Positions 12,305 to 27,426 of a stretch of DNA of 64,000 bases are shown here, piece after piece. Position numbers and translations under genes: made by a program. The stretch's first letter is position 1. Each line of letters opens with the position of its first letter. This DNA is from Circinella umbellata (Eukaryota > Mucoromycota > Mucoromycetes > Mucorales > Lichtheimiaceae), in NCBI GenBank assembly GCA_025093555.1, contig JAIWNF010000007.1, forward strand, positions 620,001 to 684,000, written 5' to 3'. The notes beneath the pieces were generated by a model. The model was given only the letters and a program-made list of their open reading frames with translations, searched no databases and had not been told where the DNA came from.

Positions 12305-13043
12305 TTGTTTTCTAATATTATAAACGGTAACATTATATGATAATTATATACATAGTAGATAACCAAGAGAAAAAAGATAATGATTGCGTGTATATATTTT
12401 TTCTTTTTATATATATTTATTATACTAGTTTATTATATAGTTTTTTTTTGTTGAAGTGTACATATATATATTATCCCATTATTATACATATTATAAAACT
12501 TATATCTTTTTTATCATCAAAAATCTAGAATTAGTGAGTTTTTTGATCAACTTAGTTTTCTCATTTTTATTTTTTGACACTTTACACGCGATATCAAAAG
12601 GTTGGTGTTACAAGAGAAACAATAAAGTACACATGATGTAGCAACGAAAGAGAAAGAATGTTTTTTAAACCCTGCAGATTTCCCACCTTTTTTTTTATCC
12701 CCATTTCCTTTTGCTGATAAACTTTTCTATTTATCTTTTTTGCCCCATTTCTCTTCTTGAGTTTTTTTTTTTTTACAATTGCTATTCCTTTTACTATGGT
12801 CGACTCTTTTTCCCATAAAGGCAAAAATCTCATGACGAGAGAAGTGTGGGGTCGTATTTTCATCTGCACGTGTAAATTTTTTTTTAATTTCATGCTGGTC
12901 CCCCACACATAATACCTTAAAGAAGTCCGTCAACTTCTAAGAGATTCTTATATTTTCCCACTTTTTTCTCTCTTTTTTTTCTTTCTTTCTACACTTTTCT
13001 GCTTGAACAGAAAAACACTCAAAAAGTATAATAATTCAATATC
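12305..13043. other. Intergenic region
   Basis: 740 bp of AT-rich spacer between two + strand genes, with CT-rich tracts close to the downstream start (about 12955-13000). A Lys-rich ORF on the minus strand (12727-12933) lacks an ATG start and resembles no family; I do not call it a gene. Confidence 0.5.
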
Positions 13044-15699
13044 ATGTCCGTTGCCCGCTTTACTGTTGAAGTACCAGATACTTTAGAGTATACTTCATTG
13101 GATACTATTGAAGACAGTGTTACAGTTGTTCGTGGTAACTTTGTTACAGGTTCGTCGGGCTTTTTCGTGCCAATCTTTTCTGAGGATTAATAAATAAACG
13201 ATGACAATTACCATAAAAATGAATTGTCAGAATAAATTATGCTAACATATTTCTATTGTTCCAACCAATCCAAAAAAAAAAGGCAAGCCACGTAACATGT
13301 ATTGGCGTAAATTTCAACTTCATCGTCTTTATCAAATGGTTCATGATCATGAAGAGAAGTTTTATGAAGCTCTTGCCAAAGACATGGGAAAAACAAGACA
13401 CGAAGCTCTTATGGGAGATATTAGTCCATTGTTAGAAGAGTGTCTTTACTTTCTTAATGTACGTGAAGAATTGAATATCTACTTTATACATAATTAAATT
13501 TATTTTGTACTATATTTATCAATAATTGTCTTCTGTTTAGAATATTGAAAAATTAGCAAAAGATGAAAAAGTACAACCACGTTCAGCAATAAACCGATTA
13601 GATCAATGTATTATTCGTAAAGATCCTCTTGGTGTAGTTCTCATTCTAGGTAATATAATATATCGCCAGTATTTTTTGCCAATAATAAAACCGCACCGCG
13701 CCCCTTTCTTTTTATTAACATATTTGTTAATTTCATCTTAGGCTGTTGGAATTATCCTGTTCAGGTAAAAGACAAATATTTTTCTGGTCATGTGGCTTGA
13801 TATTTTTTCTCTAATGCATAATTTTTCTATTATAGCTTCCATTGGTACCCCTTGGTAAATAGCCTAGATATACACTTAAAGTACACATAGAGCGCTGTTA
13901 TCTATTACACAATGTTAATAATTTACTAACATTATATCAACATGTTTCATCTGTTCATTATAATTAATAATCATCTATAGCTGGTGCAATTGCAGCTGGT
14001 AACTCGGCAATTATCAAGGTAAATTTAATTATAACCCGATTGTCTCTCTTTGCGCACATAATTACAGAAAATTAACAATTTACGATATACGTATCGAATA
14101 ATATGCAGTTATCTGAGACATCGGTTCATACATCAGCTTTGATCACCAAACTTTTCCCAAAGTATATGGACATTGCTTGTTATCGTATCGTCAATGGTGC
14201 CATTCCCGAAACTACTGCTCTACTTCAATACAAGTTTGATCATATCTTTTACACTGGTAGTTCGATTGTTGGAAAAATTATCATGACAGCAGCTGCACAG
14301 CATCTTACTCCAGTTACACTTGAATTGGGTGGAAAATCGTAATTATATATATATATATTCTTGTTATGCAGTTTTATTAAATCTATATATCGCTAATAAT
14401 TAATATCAAATGGTATAATATGATATTTAGACCAGCTGTCATTACTGCCAATTCCGATTTGAAGACAGTTGCTAATCGTGTTGCATTTGGCAAATTCTTC
14501 AACACTGGTCAGGTAAATAAAATAAAGAGTTATATTCTATAAACAAAACCTTGATAAAGAATTTATCATATTAATATTATAATAAATTATATAATAATAA
14601 TAATAATATAGAGTTGTGTTGGTGTAGACTATGTATTGATTCCGAAAGCACAATTAGAGACTTTTGTTGAAGCACTTAAAACGACAATCACAGATTGGTT
14701 CGGTACTAATCCCAAAGAATCCAAAGATTATGGGAGAATTGTAACAGCTCGGCATTTTGATCGTATTATGGATCTTTTGAATCGTCGTCAAAGTGGAGAT
14801 ATTGTTATTGGTGGAGATTCTGATCGTGATGCTCGTTATATTGCACCTACTGTAATTTCTAACGTAAACTTTAGTGATCCGGGGCTGATGGCCGAAGAGA
14901 TTTTCGGTCCTATCTTACCTATCGTTACATATAACAATATTGATGATGCTGTTGCTATGATTAAGCGCAAGTAAGTTGCTATTATTATTATTATTATTAT
15001 TATTCGAGTTGGAAGAAGATGATATCAACATAATGATAAATCCACAATGAGCTAATAAATCTATTTTATTATTCAAGTGAACCTCCATTAACTGTCTATG
15101 TGTTTTCCAACAAAAAGGAAGAGCAACGCCAAGGTAAAATAAATAAATATATAATATATAGTTAGATAGGTAATAAAAAAAGTCGAATATTATATATCGC
15201 TCATCAAACACTATTGTATATGTATATTTAGTAATTGACTACTTACCTTCCGGTGGTGTTTGCGTTAATGATACATTGACGCAATTTGCCGGTACGTTCT
15301 GGTTACTTATTGAGCCATTTTTAAATGTCTCAATTGTTCTTCGAGATAATTTTCTTAATTCGCTCATCAATTCCTTCATTCATTCTATTTTATTACGTTA
15401 TAATAGAATTTTCGCTTCCATTTGGTGGAGTTGGTAATTCCGGCCTTGGAAAATATCATGGTAAACGTTCATATGAACTCTTTACACATGAACGATCCAT
15501 GCTCATCAAGAAGCAGCGTTTTGAATTCTTAATGCGTGCTCGTTATCCTCCCTATACTACCAATACATTTAAATTGCTCAGAACCACTTTATTGACTTCA
15601 AAGTTCACAGCCAATCGCATTATTTATAAACGAGGCATTAGAAACACATTTATTTTATTCTTAGTGATCTTGGCTTTCTATATCAGGAAACGTTTGTAA
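13044..15699 (+). CDS. HFD1: Fatty aldehyde dehydrogenase, membrane-anchored (ALDH3/Hfd1 type)
   Basis: NAD(P)+-dependent oxidation of long-chain fatty aldehydes, typically at ER, lipid droplet or outer mitochondrial membranes. Twelve exons: 13044-13149, 13283-13458, 13541-13649, 13742-13764, 13836-13854, 13981-14018, 14109-14338, 14431-14512, 14612-14970, 15078-15133, 15232-15291, 15407-15699; 516 residues. Motifs: [20 protein letters not shown] (nucleotide-binding region), [10 protein letters not shown], glutamate motif [10 protein letters not shown], catalytic-cysteine loop [24 protein letters not shown] and [15 protein letters not shown]. The C-terminus has a hydrophobic anchor ([12 protein letters not shown]) followed by RKRL, as in Hfd1 and ALDH3A2. 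Two neighbouring exons are very short (23 and 19 nt). The arginase gene follows 226 bp downstream on the same strand. Confidence 0.95.
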
Positions 15700-15925
15700 A
15701 AAAAGAAAAACATCCCGTTTCAGTTCATATGTACTATTTTTCCCACGGCGACAGTCTGTCAATTGTCTCCCCTTCTTTAAAATTAAAAATGCAACTCAGC
15801 AACAATTTTATTCTTATATAAATAGCCTGCATCTGTCCCGCCAGTTCCCATATTTTTTCGTTTTCATTTTTTGTTGAATATAAACTTTTCTTATCTTTTT
15901 ATTTATTTTTAATCTTTAAATTACC

Positions 15926-17064
15926 ATGACAGCTGCTCCTTCAAAATTTATTAAGTCAAAAGATGTCGCAGTGATTGGTATTCCTATTAATGCCGGTCAG
16001 CCACGTCAAGGTGTTGAAAAGGGACCTGCTAAATTAATCGAATTTGGTCTCTTGAATCAAGTGGAAGAAATGGGATGGAAAAGTCACCATACCAGTAATG
16101 AAGAATTGGTTTCCAAGCTTCAGCCTAAACACGATCCAGACGTTTTGAATCTTAAACAGCCCAAATGGGTTTCAGCAGTAACAAAAACCATTAGTGAGCA
16201 AGTACGATCAAGTGCTATTGACGGTAAATTTGTTCTGACTTTGGGTGGTGACCATTCGCTTGGTTTGGCTTCCGTCTCCGGTGTTTTTGCAGCTTATCCC
16301 GAAGCCTGCCTTATCTGGGTAGATGCTCATTCCGTAAGTTCCTGTAACTAATGTTGTTTCATTGTAGTTTTTAAAAAATAATAATATGAAATATCAATTC
16401 TATGGATCTAAAACATAGGATATCAATACACCTGCATCATCACCATCTGGAAACATTCATGGATGTCCTATTGCGTTCCTCACAGGTATTGCTGAAGATC
16501 ATCCTGATTTCCGCTGGGTGAAACCATGTTTAGATACTCAACGATTAGTATACATCGGATTACGTGATATCGATGATGGGGAAAAGAAGATCATCAAAGA
16601 AAAAAATATTAAAGCATTCTCTATGCACCATGTGGATAAATATGGTATCGGTAAAGTGGTCGATATGGCATTAGACCACGTGAATCCTGATCGCAACCGA
16701 CCTATTCACCTTTCTTTTGATGTAGATGCATTAGATCCGTCCGTTGCACCTAGTACTGTAAGTCTATTTAAACATTTAGAATCTCATCTTCTTATCCCTC
16801 GTCTTTTGTCTACAACATTCTTGTTAAAGCATAATCAGCTAACCCTAGCTTTCTTTTACTGTTTTTCAGGGCACACCTGTTCGAGGTGGTTTAACATTCC
16901 GTGAAGGACACTATATTTGTGAAGCACTTGCAGAAACTGGCCTACTTGTTTCAGCTGATATTGTGGAAGTTAACCCGGATTTGGTGGATGAAATGGCAGC
17001 ATTTCAAACTATTCAAGTGGCATGTTCTCTTGCACGTTGCTGCTTGGGTGAATCGTTATTATAG
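15926..17064 (+). CDS. CAR1: Arginase
   Basis: Mn2+-dependent hydrolysis of L-arginine to ornithine and urea, the first step of arginine catabolism. Exons 15926-16333, 16419-16757 and 16870-17064; 313 residues, normal for the family. Motifs: LGGDHSLGLAS (metal ligand His), VDAHSDINTP (metal ligands Asp/His; the exon 1-2 junction falls inside it), SGNIHGCPIAFL, SFDVDALDPSVAPST (metal-ligand aspartates) and GTPVRGGLTFREG. All metal ligands expected for arginase are present. The A/T-to-S change in the DAHxD motif is a tolerated position. No mitochondrial presequence is obvious, so a cytosolic enzyme is likely. Confidence 0.97.
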
Positions 17065-17790
17065 TATTATTATACACACATGTATTTAAATAATGATGAT
17101 ATCCCCACTCTATATAATGGACATGTCTTTTTTTCTTAATGTCTACTTTTCCAACTCCATCTCCATACACAATTTATAAATAATCATACAACATAACGTT
17201 CCCATTATTGTTCTTATTATTGATTGGCTTTTTTAAATTAATTTTTCAACGCAATCTCTACAATAATGTCTATTTTTCTTCCTTGCATTACTATAACAAT
17301 AAATGACTCTTGACACAGTAGTACTTTTTGAGATAGCACTTGATAGTCTAATTTACCTTGATCTGATATGATACTAAACTAAAAACCAGTAATTCAGGGG
17401 TAAAAACATATTTACATGTAATCATGCACAATGACAATGCGAATGCATATGATGAAACACCCGAAAATCAGATAACGAGATGCAAGGTTGATCGGTATAC
17501 CATGTACTCAATTTTATGTATAATTTTGAAGTCATGTATGAATTTTACATGCTATTTATAAAAACATTGGTTGGTTGTTTATGTTTTTTCGCAATATGGG
17601 TACATTACACAGTACGTACATCTAGAAGACAATAGATCAAGAAAAGTTTATACATGTATTTATATGCTAATATAAGAATTATGCATTTACAATAATATAT
17701 TATATAGTACTAGCTAATAATTATATATTTTTTCTTTCGAATAAGGGATATATAAGAATAATAAGAAAACAAATAATAAAAAAGAGCCTA
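17065..17790. other. Intergenic region between convergent genes
   Basis: 726 bp between the arginase and thioesterase stop codons. Very AT-rich; it presumably holds both 3' UTRs and polyadenylation signals. No ORF or RNA gene is recognised. Confidence 0.5.
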
Positions 17791-18778
17791 TTACAATTTT
17801 GCAGGAGGTAAAAGGGTTTGTTCATTCCAGCTAAATGGGTCTTTCACCAACCCATCCATTTCAAGTAAATTGCCTGCAATATCCCAATTATGCTTTCTTC
17901 GCTCTTCCACACCAGCATCCAATTCATGCCCACATAATTCAAAAATATCAGAAGGTGGTACTGTTCTACCTGATGTCTTTTTAAATACGAGCTTGCTAAC
18001 AGCATAGCAAGCAATATCACCATTTGGTAATACAAATCGATGCTGTAACCATAACCATTTTTGATTCCATGTCCAAACACGAGTTTGAACAGTGTAATTG
18101 CTTAAAGGTGGAATCTCCTTTTTGAAAACACACATTACACCTGCATTATGACAGAACAAATGATGATTGGGCTCCATCATCACACGTGGTAAAATTGTAT
18201 ATAATATATGGATTCGTCCAAAATCTAGATTTTTGTTGTACATGCTGACAGATATAAATTGTTGTGTTTTTAGTCTTCCTTACTCTCTTCTTTCATCATG
18301 GTCAGCTATCCTTTTTGCTTTGCCTCACGCTCTTACTCTTTTTTTTTTCTTTTTCTATTATTTACCCATTATTCTATGGAATATGATAACATAATATTTG
18401 GTGAGTTTATGTATTTAGTTAAATATACTATATATAAAATATTTACCATATGTTGATTATAATCAATATCATCATATAAACATCGATGATCTTCGGAAAC
18501 CACAGTGAAAAGTGCTATAGAAAATATAATAGATAAACAAAGCATAATTATTTATATGATACTTTAAGAATAAGAGTAGTTAGATTTATTTTGATTAGTT
18601 TTAAGACAACTTTACATTCAGGTTCCAAGTTGTTAGCTTTGGCACGCTTGATGACTTTTCTAAGTAACAACCATGAGCGAACGGTATATGCCAAAGGTAA
18701 CGATTTCATATGAGTTAAAAGCAATAAGAATGCCGGTACGCCAATGGCGGCTGTAATTGTTGTAGTAGTTGACGGCAT
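17791..18778 (-). CDS. THEM6-like hotdog-fold thioesterase family protein
   Basis: Member of the thioesterase/thiol ester dehydrase-isomerase (hotdog) superfamily, closest in my judgement to THEM6-type proteins; the substrate is unknown. Exons 18616-18778, 18447-18514, an 8-nt microexon 18366-18373 (AATAATGG) and 17791-18244 give 230 residues. Without the microexon the frame breaks; with it the protein reads DIDYNQHMNNGMYNKNLDFG, matching the conserved HMNNxxYxxxxDxxR hotdog motif. The N-terminus (about residues 8-35) holds a hydrophobic segment (AAIGVPAFLLLLTHM) that could be a membrane anchor, as in THEM6. Other blocks: YTVQTRVWTWNQKWLWLQHR and GDIACYAVSKLVFKK. Confidence 0.82.
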
Positions 18779-20531
18779 TAGTTAAAGACTATGAATGAGA
18801 GGAAAAAGAGAGGAAGGGAAAAAAGGAAGGGGAGGAAGGAATAAGTGTTGGGGCTTATTTTTTTTTTTTTTTGGTGTTGAATATAAAAGATATTATTAAT
18901 AAAATGCACATGAAGGTCCAGCAGGCCAGAATTGTAAAAAAAAAAAAAATGTGGAGTAATGGCGGTCTTATCATTTTTGGAACTTGTCACGCATATAAAA
19001 CCATTCTGTAACACCTGGATATTGGGAAATACCACTGTATTTTGTGTATAAACATAATACACTTTGGGTTTGTAACAATTGTTGTCCAGTTCCCAGAATA
19101 AGGCACATTATAGTATTTTTTTAAAAAAAAAGGCTCATATTACTTCAAGCTTTAGAGCTTAATATTGATATAACACCTGAACACCAAATAAAACATACTC
19201 CAATTGTATAGCTATAACAAAATGTGTTCAAAAAATTAGACAATCCATGAAATATTATAAAGTACATAACAATGTGTCTGAATGATAAATGATGTGGAAA
19301 GCGAATCTATCGAGTATGCTAAATTCATTCAAATGTTAGTTGGACTTTTGAAGTGTTTCTCTTCAAATTCATACCGCCTTTATTTTGATCATACACCAAG
19401 CTATTTATCATGCATTGATGCTTTTCATATGGCAATATTATATCTTGAACATTGAGTTTTATCGAATGCTATCACGTACGTAATGATTGAAGACATACTT
19501 TAGAGCAGCGTTACCAAAAGTATTTGTATCGTCATCTGTTATGAAGAAGTGAAATCGCTTCTACGTGCATACACCTCTCGCTATTGATACAAAGTATCCT
19601 AAATTGACTATAATGTATTATCTACTGACAATGCTAAATGCTCAGCGCTACAGATTATTATAATTTTTCTTTTATAAAGCCTTTTTTTTGCATTTCTTTT
19701 GTCTACTACTTCCTATATTTTAGAATGAACGTTGACTGATTTTTTTTATGTTAGTGCTTTAAAGTGTATAGGTTAGATGAAACAATTGAATATTAAGAAT
19801 TCCCCAAATGAATAAATACGTATTGCTGGAAGACTCTATGTGATCGATCCCGAACGGCTCTGAAGAACAGACTCGTACAAACTACTTATGAAAAGCACGT
19901 ATCCTCTAGTATGGTTTAGCAGGGTCATTTTAGTGTCCCCCAGAGAACGCTTCGTTCTATACGTACAGGACCGCATATATATATATATATATATATATAA
20001 ATCAATCTATACTATAAAGAAGTAAAAGAAGCATCAAAAAGCGAAAAAAAAATTAAAAACTTTTATTATAAAAAATTGTTTTATGACAGAGAGCGAGTCT
20101 TTCTCATTATTGTTATAGTATTACAACCGTTAGTATAAATGCTTGCAGTAAATAGTATGGATAAGAAGTAAATAAGAGGGTCTGGTATGCCCATATCATT
20201 TACAGAGTCGAAACCAAAGCAAGTAAAGCATGAAATACTATTTAAATAGACTTGTATTATTTAATAGCTTATATAGATAATAAACTTTTACATATTTTAT
20301 TATCATGTCATTGTAAATTTAAAAAATAAAGTGGAAGCCGATGCAAAGTGAAAAATGGTAAGACCAGCATCTCTGAAAACTATAGCGGAATTTGTAACTT
20401 CAAGTCGCATCACCGCTACCTGCTATTCCCTTCCCCCTCTTTTTTTTTATTCCAAGACCTTTTTCTTACACTTTTTTTTCCTTTCCTCTTTTTTTTTTTC
20501 TTATTTCACACTTAAGCTCTATTTTTTTCTC
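18779..20531. other. Long intergenic region, divergent promoters
   Basis: 1.75 kb between the thioesterase start (-) and the V-ATPase subunit B start (+). It contains poly-A/T runs (about 18860 and 18940), an (AT)n microsatellite at about 19975-19998 and a CT-rich tract at 20430-20530 just before the VMA2 ATG. No tRNA, rRNA or coding signature was found by eye. Confidence 0.5.
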
Positions 20532-23091
<2,560 letters not shown>

Positions 23092-23276
23092 ATTTAAAGA
23101 AAAAATTGACAAAAAGAAAAAAAAAGGAATTGTATATCGATTATTTTTTTTTGTATAAAAGGAGGGAGTTTTTTTTTCTTTTTTGAATTTTTTTATATAT
23201 GATTTGTCTCAAAAAGAAATATATATACTATTATGCTATACAAAAACAAACAAAAGAATGTGAGAAAAAACGAAAA

Positions 23277-25366
23277 TTATATTGTCCATTCGCATGATCC
23301 AGGTTGTTCAAATGCCATTGCTGGCTCTTTTTTCCGTTTACGTTCAATCTCTGTTTTGAAGAACTATACACCACATAGTATATATTAGTACATTTGCGTT
23401 TTGTATATCTGACTATGCGTGTATGTGGAGAAAGAATTACATCATACATACCGTTGAATAGGTGTGATCCATAAAATCTTCAAGATTATACTTTGGTTTC
23501 AAAAACTTCTCAGAAAACATTTTTGCAAGTGTGGACACGTTGGAATAATAATGCTGAGAAAGGGTTTGTAATTCCCACAAGGATGAATCGAGAGCCTTGG
23601 TTTCGTATGGGTTTTGCTCATCAAAATCGTATGGATCTTCTTTTTCACCCACAGCGTCGTTTTTATGGATCAACTTCATACAGATAGGATGACGACGCAA
23701 TAAATTGTAAATAAATGGGATAATAATAACGCTTGCTGCTGGTGGTGCTGCAAGAGATAACCGTGCGAGACGCTTGATAAAGGCTGCAATCAAGTTTGCG
23801 GGCAACAATCTTATAGTGTCAAAAAAAAGCCCATTCTCGATTTAGTAAATTATCAATTCTAGTATGCAACAGTATGATATAGTAAACATTTGACTTACGT
23901 GGAAGATAAAAAGATATCGAGTAATCGGAAGAATCGAGAACGGTATTTTACGTGCATGACATCTCGATCTAAGAGTGTATATAATTTACGATAGAAATCG
24001 GGATAATCTCTGTAATATATTCTGATTGTTAGTCTTCTAAACAACATGTGGATGGTATTAGCTCAGTCTGTAACTTACAAATTGTATTCAGTAATAAGGA
24101 TAAAAAGACCATTAAGGGCTAACAAACTGACGGATCCACCTATACAATAAAGGTATTATATTTCTTTTTTGAGCATTCAACCTATATATTTCTTTTCCAG
24201 TAAATGTAATTATACTTACCAACATTATAAGAATCAGTCAAGAAGTCCATCAAGAATCGAGGTTCTCTCAAGTGAGGCAAAATCCGTTTGTGGAGAATCA
24301 ATAATGTCTTTTTATATATTTCTTCCGTCAATGGCAACTTTAACAATGCAATCCAACAGGATTGAAATACACGTTTGTGATGATCCAACTGTAATACAGG
24401 TGTCTTTTTTCGATCCTTCTTCTTGGATACTTTCCCCTTATTATCAACTTCTTCCTCTTCTTCACCAGATATCAATCCAGAATCACCCAATAATAATGCA
24501 TCTTCATCCTCTTCTTCCATGTCATCGCCGTTTCCACCCTTGTTTTTCAATGCCATGTACTTTTTGATCTCTGGCAACTCGATATAAAATTCGTCCAATT
24601 CCGATGATTCTGTTGGCATCGAAGTAATACCTTCAATCATGCTAAACACATTATGTGCCAATCGTCGGATTTCTTCTTTCTTCTTTTCATTCTTTTCAAC
24701 TGTCTTGGTCATGATATCGGCTGTATGTCGATAAAAATGGTATCGTACATCATCATAGGCATTGACATATTTCTCCATCCACTCCTTATGTAAAGGTGCA
24801 CTTAGATTTTTGTTCCATACCATAGCAAAAACAATCGGTTGTAATTGATCATTAGCCATTTTATTGGTATGTTCGCTTTGTGTCTTGACTAATGTCATCA
24901 AAATCTTGAGCGCAGGTACTTGAAGTCCCGGTTCATCGTCAGATAACAGCTGTCTTAATCGTTTAACATACTTGTCGAATTGCCCTAACAGCCACAAGGT
25001 AACTTTAGCTGTGGCTGACGATGGATCGTTGGGTTGATCTAAATCGCCATTAGTCAAAAATCGAGAAAAGACTCGATGTAAAGCATGCATGGCAGCATGA
25101 ATAACTTGTGCATTGACTTTGTTAGAAGAGTTGATGAATTCCATGAGTTGTACGACATTGTTGAGATTGGTCTTGTCAGATAAGCTGGCTTCGAGTGATC
25201 TGATCTTCTGGCGAGTTTCTTTGAAATCGACAACACCCTATATTTGAATAAAAAAAGGACCATCGGTTTTTCAGTTATTGACTACATTTGGAATATATAA
25301 GTAAAAATATTAAAAGTTACTTACCGATCCAGAAGAAGTCTTTCTTTTTTTTGCAGGTTGTGGCAT
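23277..25366 (-). CDS. NOC4: Nucleolar complex protein 4 (Noc4/NOC4L)
   Basis: Ribosome-biogenesis factor that pairs with Nop14 in the nucleolus for 40S subunit maturation and export. Six exons: 25325-25366, 24220-25237, 24079-24139, 23899-24009, 23452-23809, 23277-23363; 558 residues, as in yeast (~550). It has a short basic N-terminus (PQPAKKRKTSSG), HEAT-like helices, an acidic insert (GDDMEEEDEDALLLG) and the conserved CBF/Mak21 region from about residue 300: VFQSCWIALLKLPL, LPHLREPRFLMDFLTDSYN, SLLALNGLFILITEYNLDYP and FYRKLYTLLDRDVMHVKYRS. Then come LPANLIAAFIKRLARLSLAA and the SSLWELQTLSQHY block shared with human NOC4L. It converges on VMA2 with a 185-bp gap. Confidence 0.95.
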
Positions 25367-26672
25367 TGTTTGTTAAGTTATGGAAAAAGCTTTTTTATGC
25401 GATTTTCTTTTCTCTTTAAAAAAAAATTTACAGTCTTTCCAAAAATGGCAGCTGTCGTTCAGGGCGAGTGGCTGACATCTAAGTTTTAGAAATTGCCATT
25501 GACATCCTATATTTTGGGCTTTGTGAATACCCTTAAATAAAGGTCGTCAACAAGCTTTTAAATCATATAAAATGTTGTAAAATATTCATTAGCTTTATTA
25601 GTATAAATTTATCCGCATATATGTAACATTGAAATTATATATTTCTTGTTTGTCATGGTCTCATATTGATTACAGTTCTTACTTGCTGTACCTAACGATA
25701 TTTAGTAAACCTATTATTCATGAATAATGGAACCCTTGATATTATTTTCACAATGATTTTTGAGGTATATATGTATTTATAATAATTATATAAATAGCAT
25801 AGATATCAGAGCACTACATATTAAAAAAGTAAAGTATTCATAGAGCCTAAAATTGCCTACTGTAATATGATAAACTTCTAGGGTTTCTGTAGTATTTCTC
25901 ACACATTAAACATCATGAGTGACCATCATTTGAATTCACAGGTGTGATTAATAATATATCACATAGGGTATTATTTTCACAACTCAAAATCACGAACCAT
26001 TTAGCACATATAACATGAAAAAAGAAACCCGCTTTACTATAATTCAACTCACATAGCAACATAACCCCTGGACCAAGACATGCGTACGTATACAAGGAAT
26101 GATGGAAAATAACAACGAATTTTCTACTGCCTCTACCGTCAATGATGACGATAGTTAGTTTTAATGGCAAAAGTATTAATTCTGGATGCTTTCGAACAAA
26201 GAAGAATGTTATACTATATATATATATATATAGTATATCACTACAGCTGTTTTTCGTGTACGTATCATATTAAAACTAAACTTTAAAGGGTTATTTGATA
26301 ATCATATCGTACGGGTTCTATCAGCCTTTCTCCTACAAGATTGTCCGGATAAGTGACTAGTAATGTGTGTACGTAAAAACCCCTCTCTTTAAAATCGCTC
26401 GGCATTATCCCGAAAAAAGCATGTCGCTTTAGTTTTAGACAGTTGTTTGTTTTGTAAATGATGTAGATGTTAACAAAGCAACTTGAACTTTATATGTTTA
26501 CTATTAAAAATGATCTCAAGTATATATAATTATGTTCAAGGCGCACTTCTCTAAATCAGGCTCTTGTTTTATGTTACATAAGATTTTTTATATGTTACAT
26601 ATTTTATTGTCTTTTTTGTTGTTGGATTTTTAAAAGCATTCTCTACTTCAAACAAATCAAGGTTTCAGTAGA
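25367..26672. other. Gene-free region
   Basis: 1.3 kb of AT-rich sequence between the NOC4 start (-) and the transposon. It contains an (AT)n palindrome at about 26210-26235. I see no coding sequence or RNA gene. Confidence 0.5.
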
Positions 26673-26680
26673 TTGAAAAT
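26673..26680. repeat. Target-site duplication, left copy (TTGAAAAT)
   Basis: The 8-mer TTGAAAAT lies immediately outside the left end of the outer transposon and is repeated exactly at 34271-34278, immediately outside its right end. Confidence 0.85.
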
Positions 26681-27031
26681 GGGTAGTGCTACCTGTGCGA
26701 TTTTTTTTTCTTAGCGGTGCGATTTTTTTCTAGCGGGTTTTTAACTGTAGTGGTACAGCGCAAACAGCCATAGCCAATCCTCTTGTGATATTACCAGTAC
26801 GACTTCTCTTACTAAACACACTTCATTAAAAAGACGCTATACATTTTTTTCTCTATAATAACTTCTTATGAATCATATTCGTTTTAATTAATTTTACACT
26901 ATTGAAACCAATCTACTAACATAAATACGTAATATAGAATATACGTATAAATTTTTACTGTTCATTAATGATAACTTGCTTGAATATTTTTATCTACAGA
27001 AGGGAGATGATGCCCTTGGATTATTTGATTA
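26681..27031 (+). repeat. Left terminal inverted repeat of outer element (outer 351 bp)
   Basis: Matches the reverse complement of 33920-34270 with a single mismatch (GATGA here, GATAA in the right arm, at about 27008). The remaining 26 bp of this arm lie at 32461-32486, beyond the inner insertion. The motif GTGCGATTTTT occurs twice in the first 45 bp. Confidence 0.92.
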
Positions 27032-27059
27032 CAGCGTTGGAAGTTAAATTTGGCCATGC

Positions 27060-27178
27060 AAAATAAAAATGAGCTATCGATGGTTTTGAAAATGGGCCTT
27101 AGTTTCCAAATTGAGCTGTTTGAATGAAATTGAGCCATGCCAAGCAAATTTAAGCTACTGGTCCACAAAAATGAGCTA
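27060..27178 (+). repeat. Subterminal repeat array, left end of inner element
   Basis: Six variants of an 11-13 bp unit, roughly AAAWTKRGCYA, follow the terminal repeat: AAAATGAGCTA, GAAAATGGGCC, CAAATTGAGCTG, GAAATTGAGCCA, CAAATTTAAGCTA and CAAAAATGAGCTA. They start about every 20 bp between 27064 and 27166. The terminal repeat itself contains a related AAATTTGGCCA. Inverted related units occur at the right end (about 32340-32433). Confidence 0.7.
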
Positions 27179-27426
27179 AGAAAAGTTCAACTGTATGTGT
27201 ATAGGTTTTATCTTGAGAAAGGCACCTTTTTTTTTGTTCAGACTATTTAATTTATATTCATTATTACGATGAGAGACAGTAATACTACTTGTTCTAATAT
27301 TACGCCTACTGAGAGAATTGTGCTTTTCCAAAACTATATGGACTGGGAGGGTGCTGCAGGAATCAATTACAGACAAAAGATCGAGGAAAAAGAAAGGAAA
27401 GAAAAAATGGTTAAAGGATCTACTAC

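Noticed and set aside
12727..12933. Lys-rich minus-strand ORF in the spacer before HFD1
   Set aside because: Starts with TTG rather than ATG, is dominated by poly-A/T-derived Lys codons, matches no family, and overlaps the likely HFD1 promoter.
16322..16430. Ser in the arginase DAHxD motif as a damaged active site
   Set aside because: The position between His and Asp varies in the family (Ala, Thr); the metal-binding residues themselves are intact.
19975..19998. (AT)n tract as a replication origin or promoter
   Set aside because: Such tracts are frequent throughout this AT-rich window and nothing distinguishes this one.
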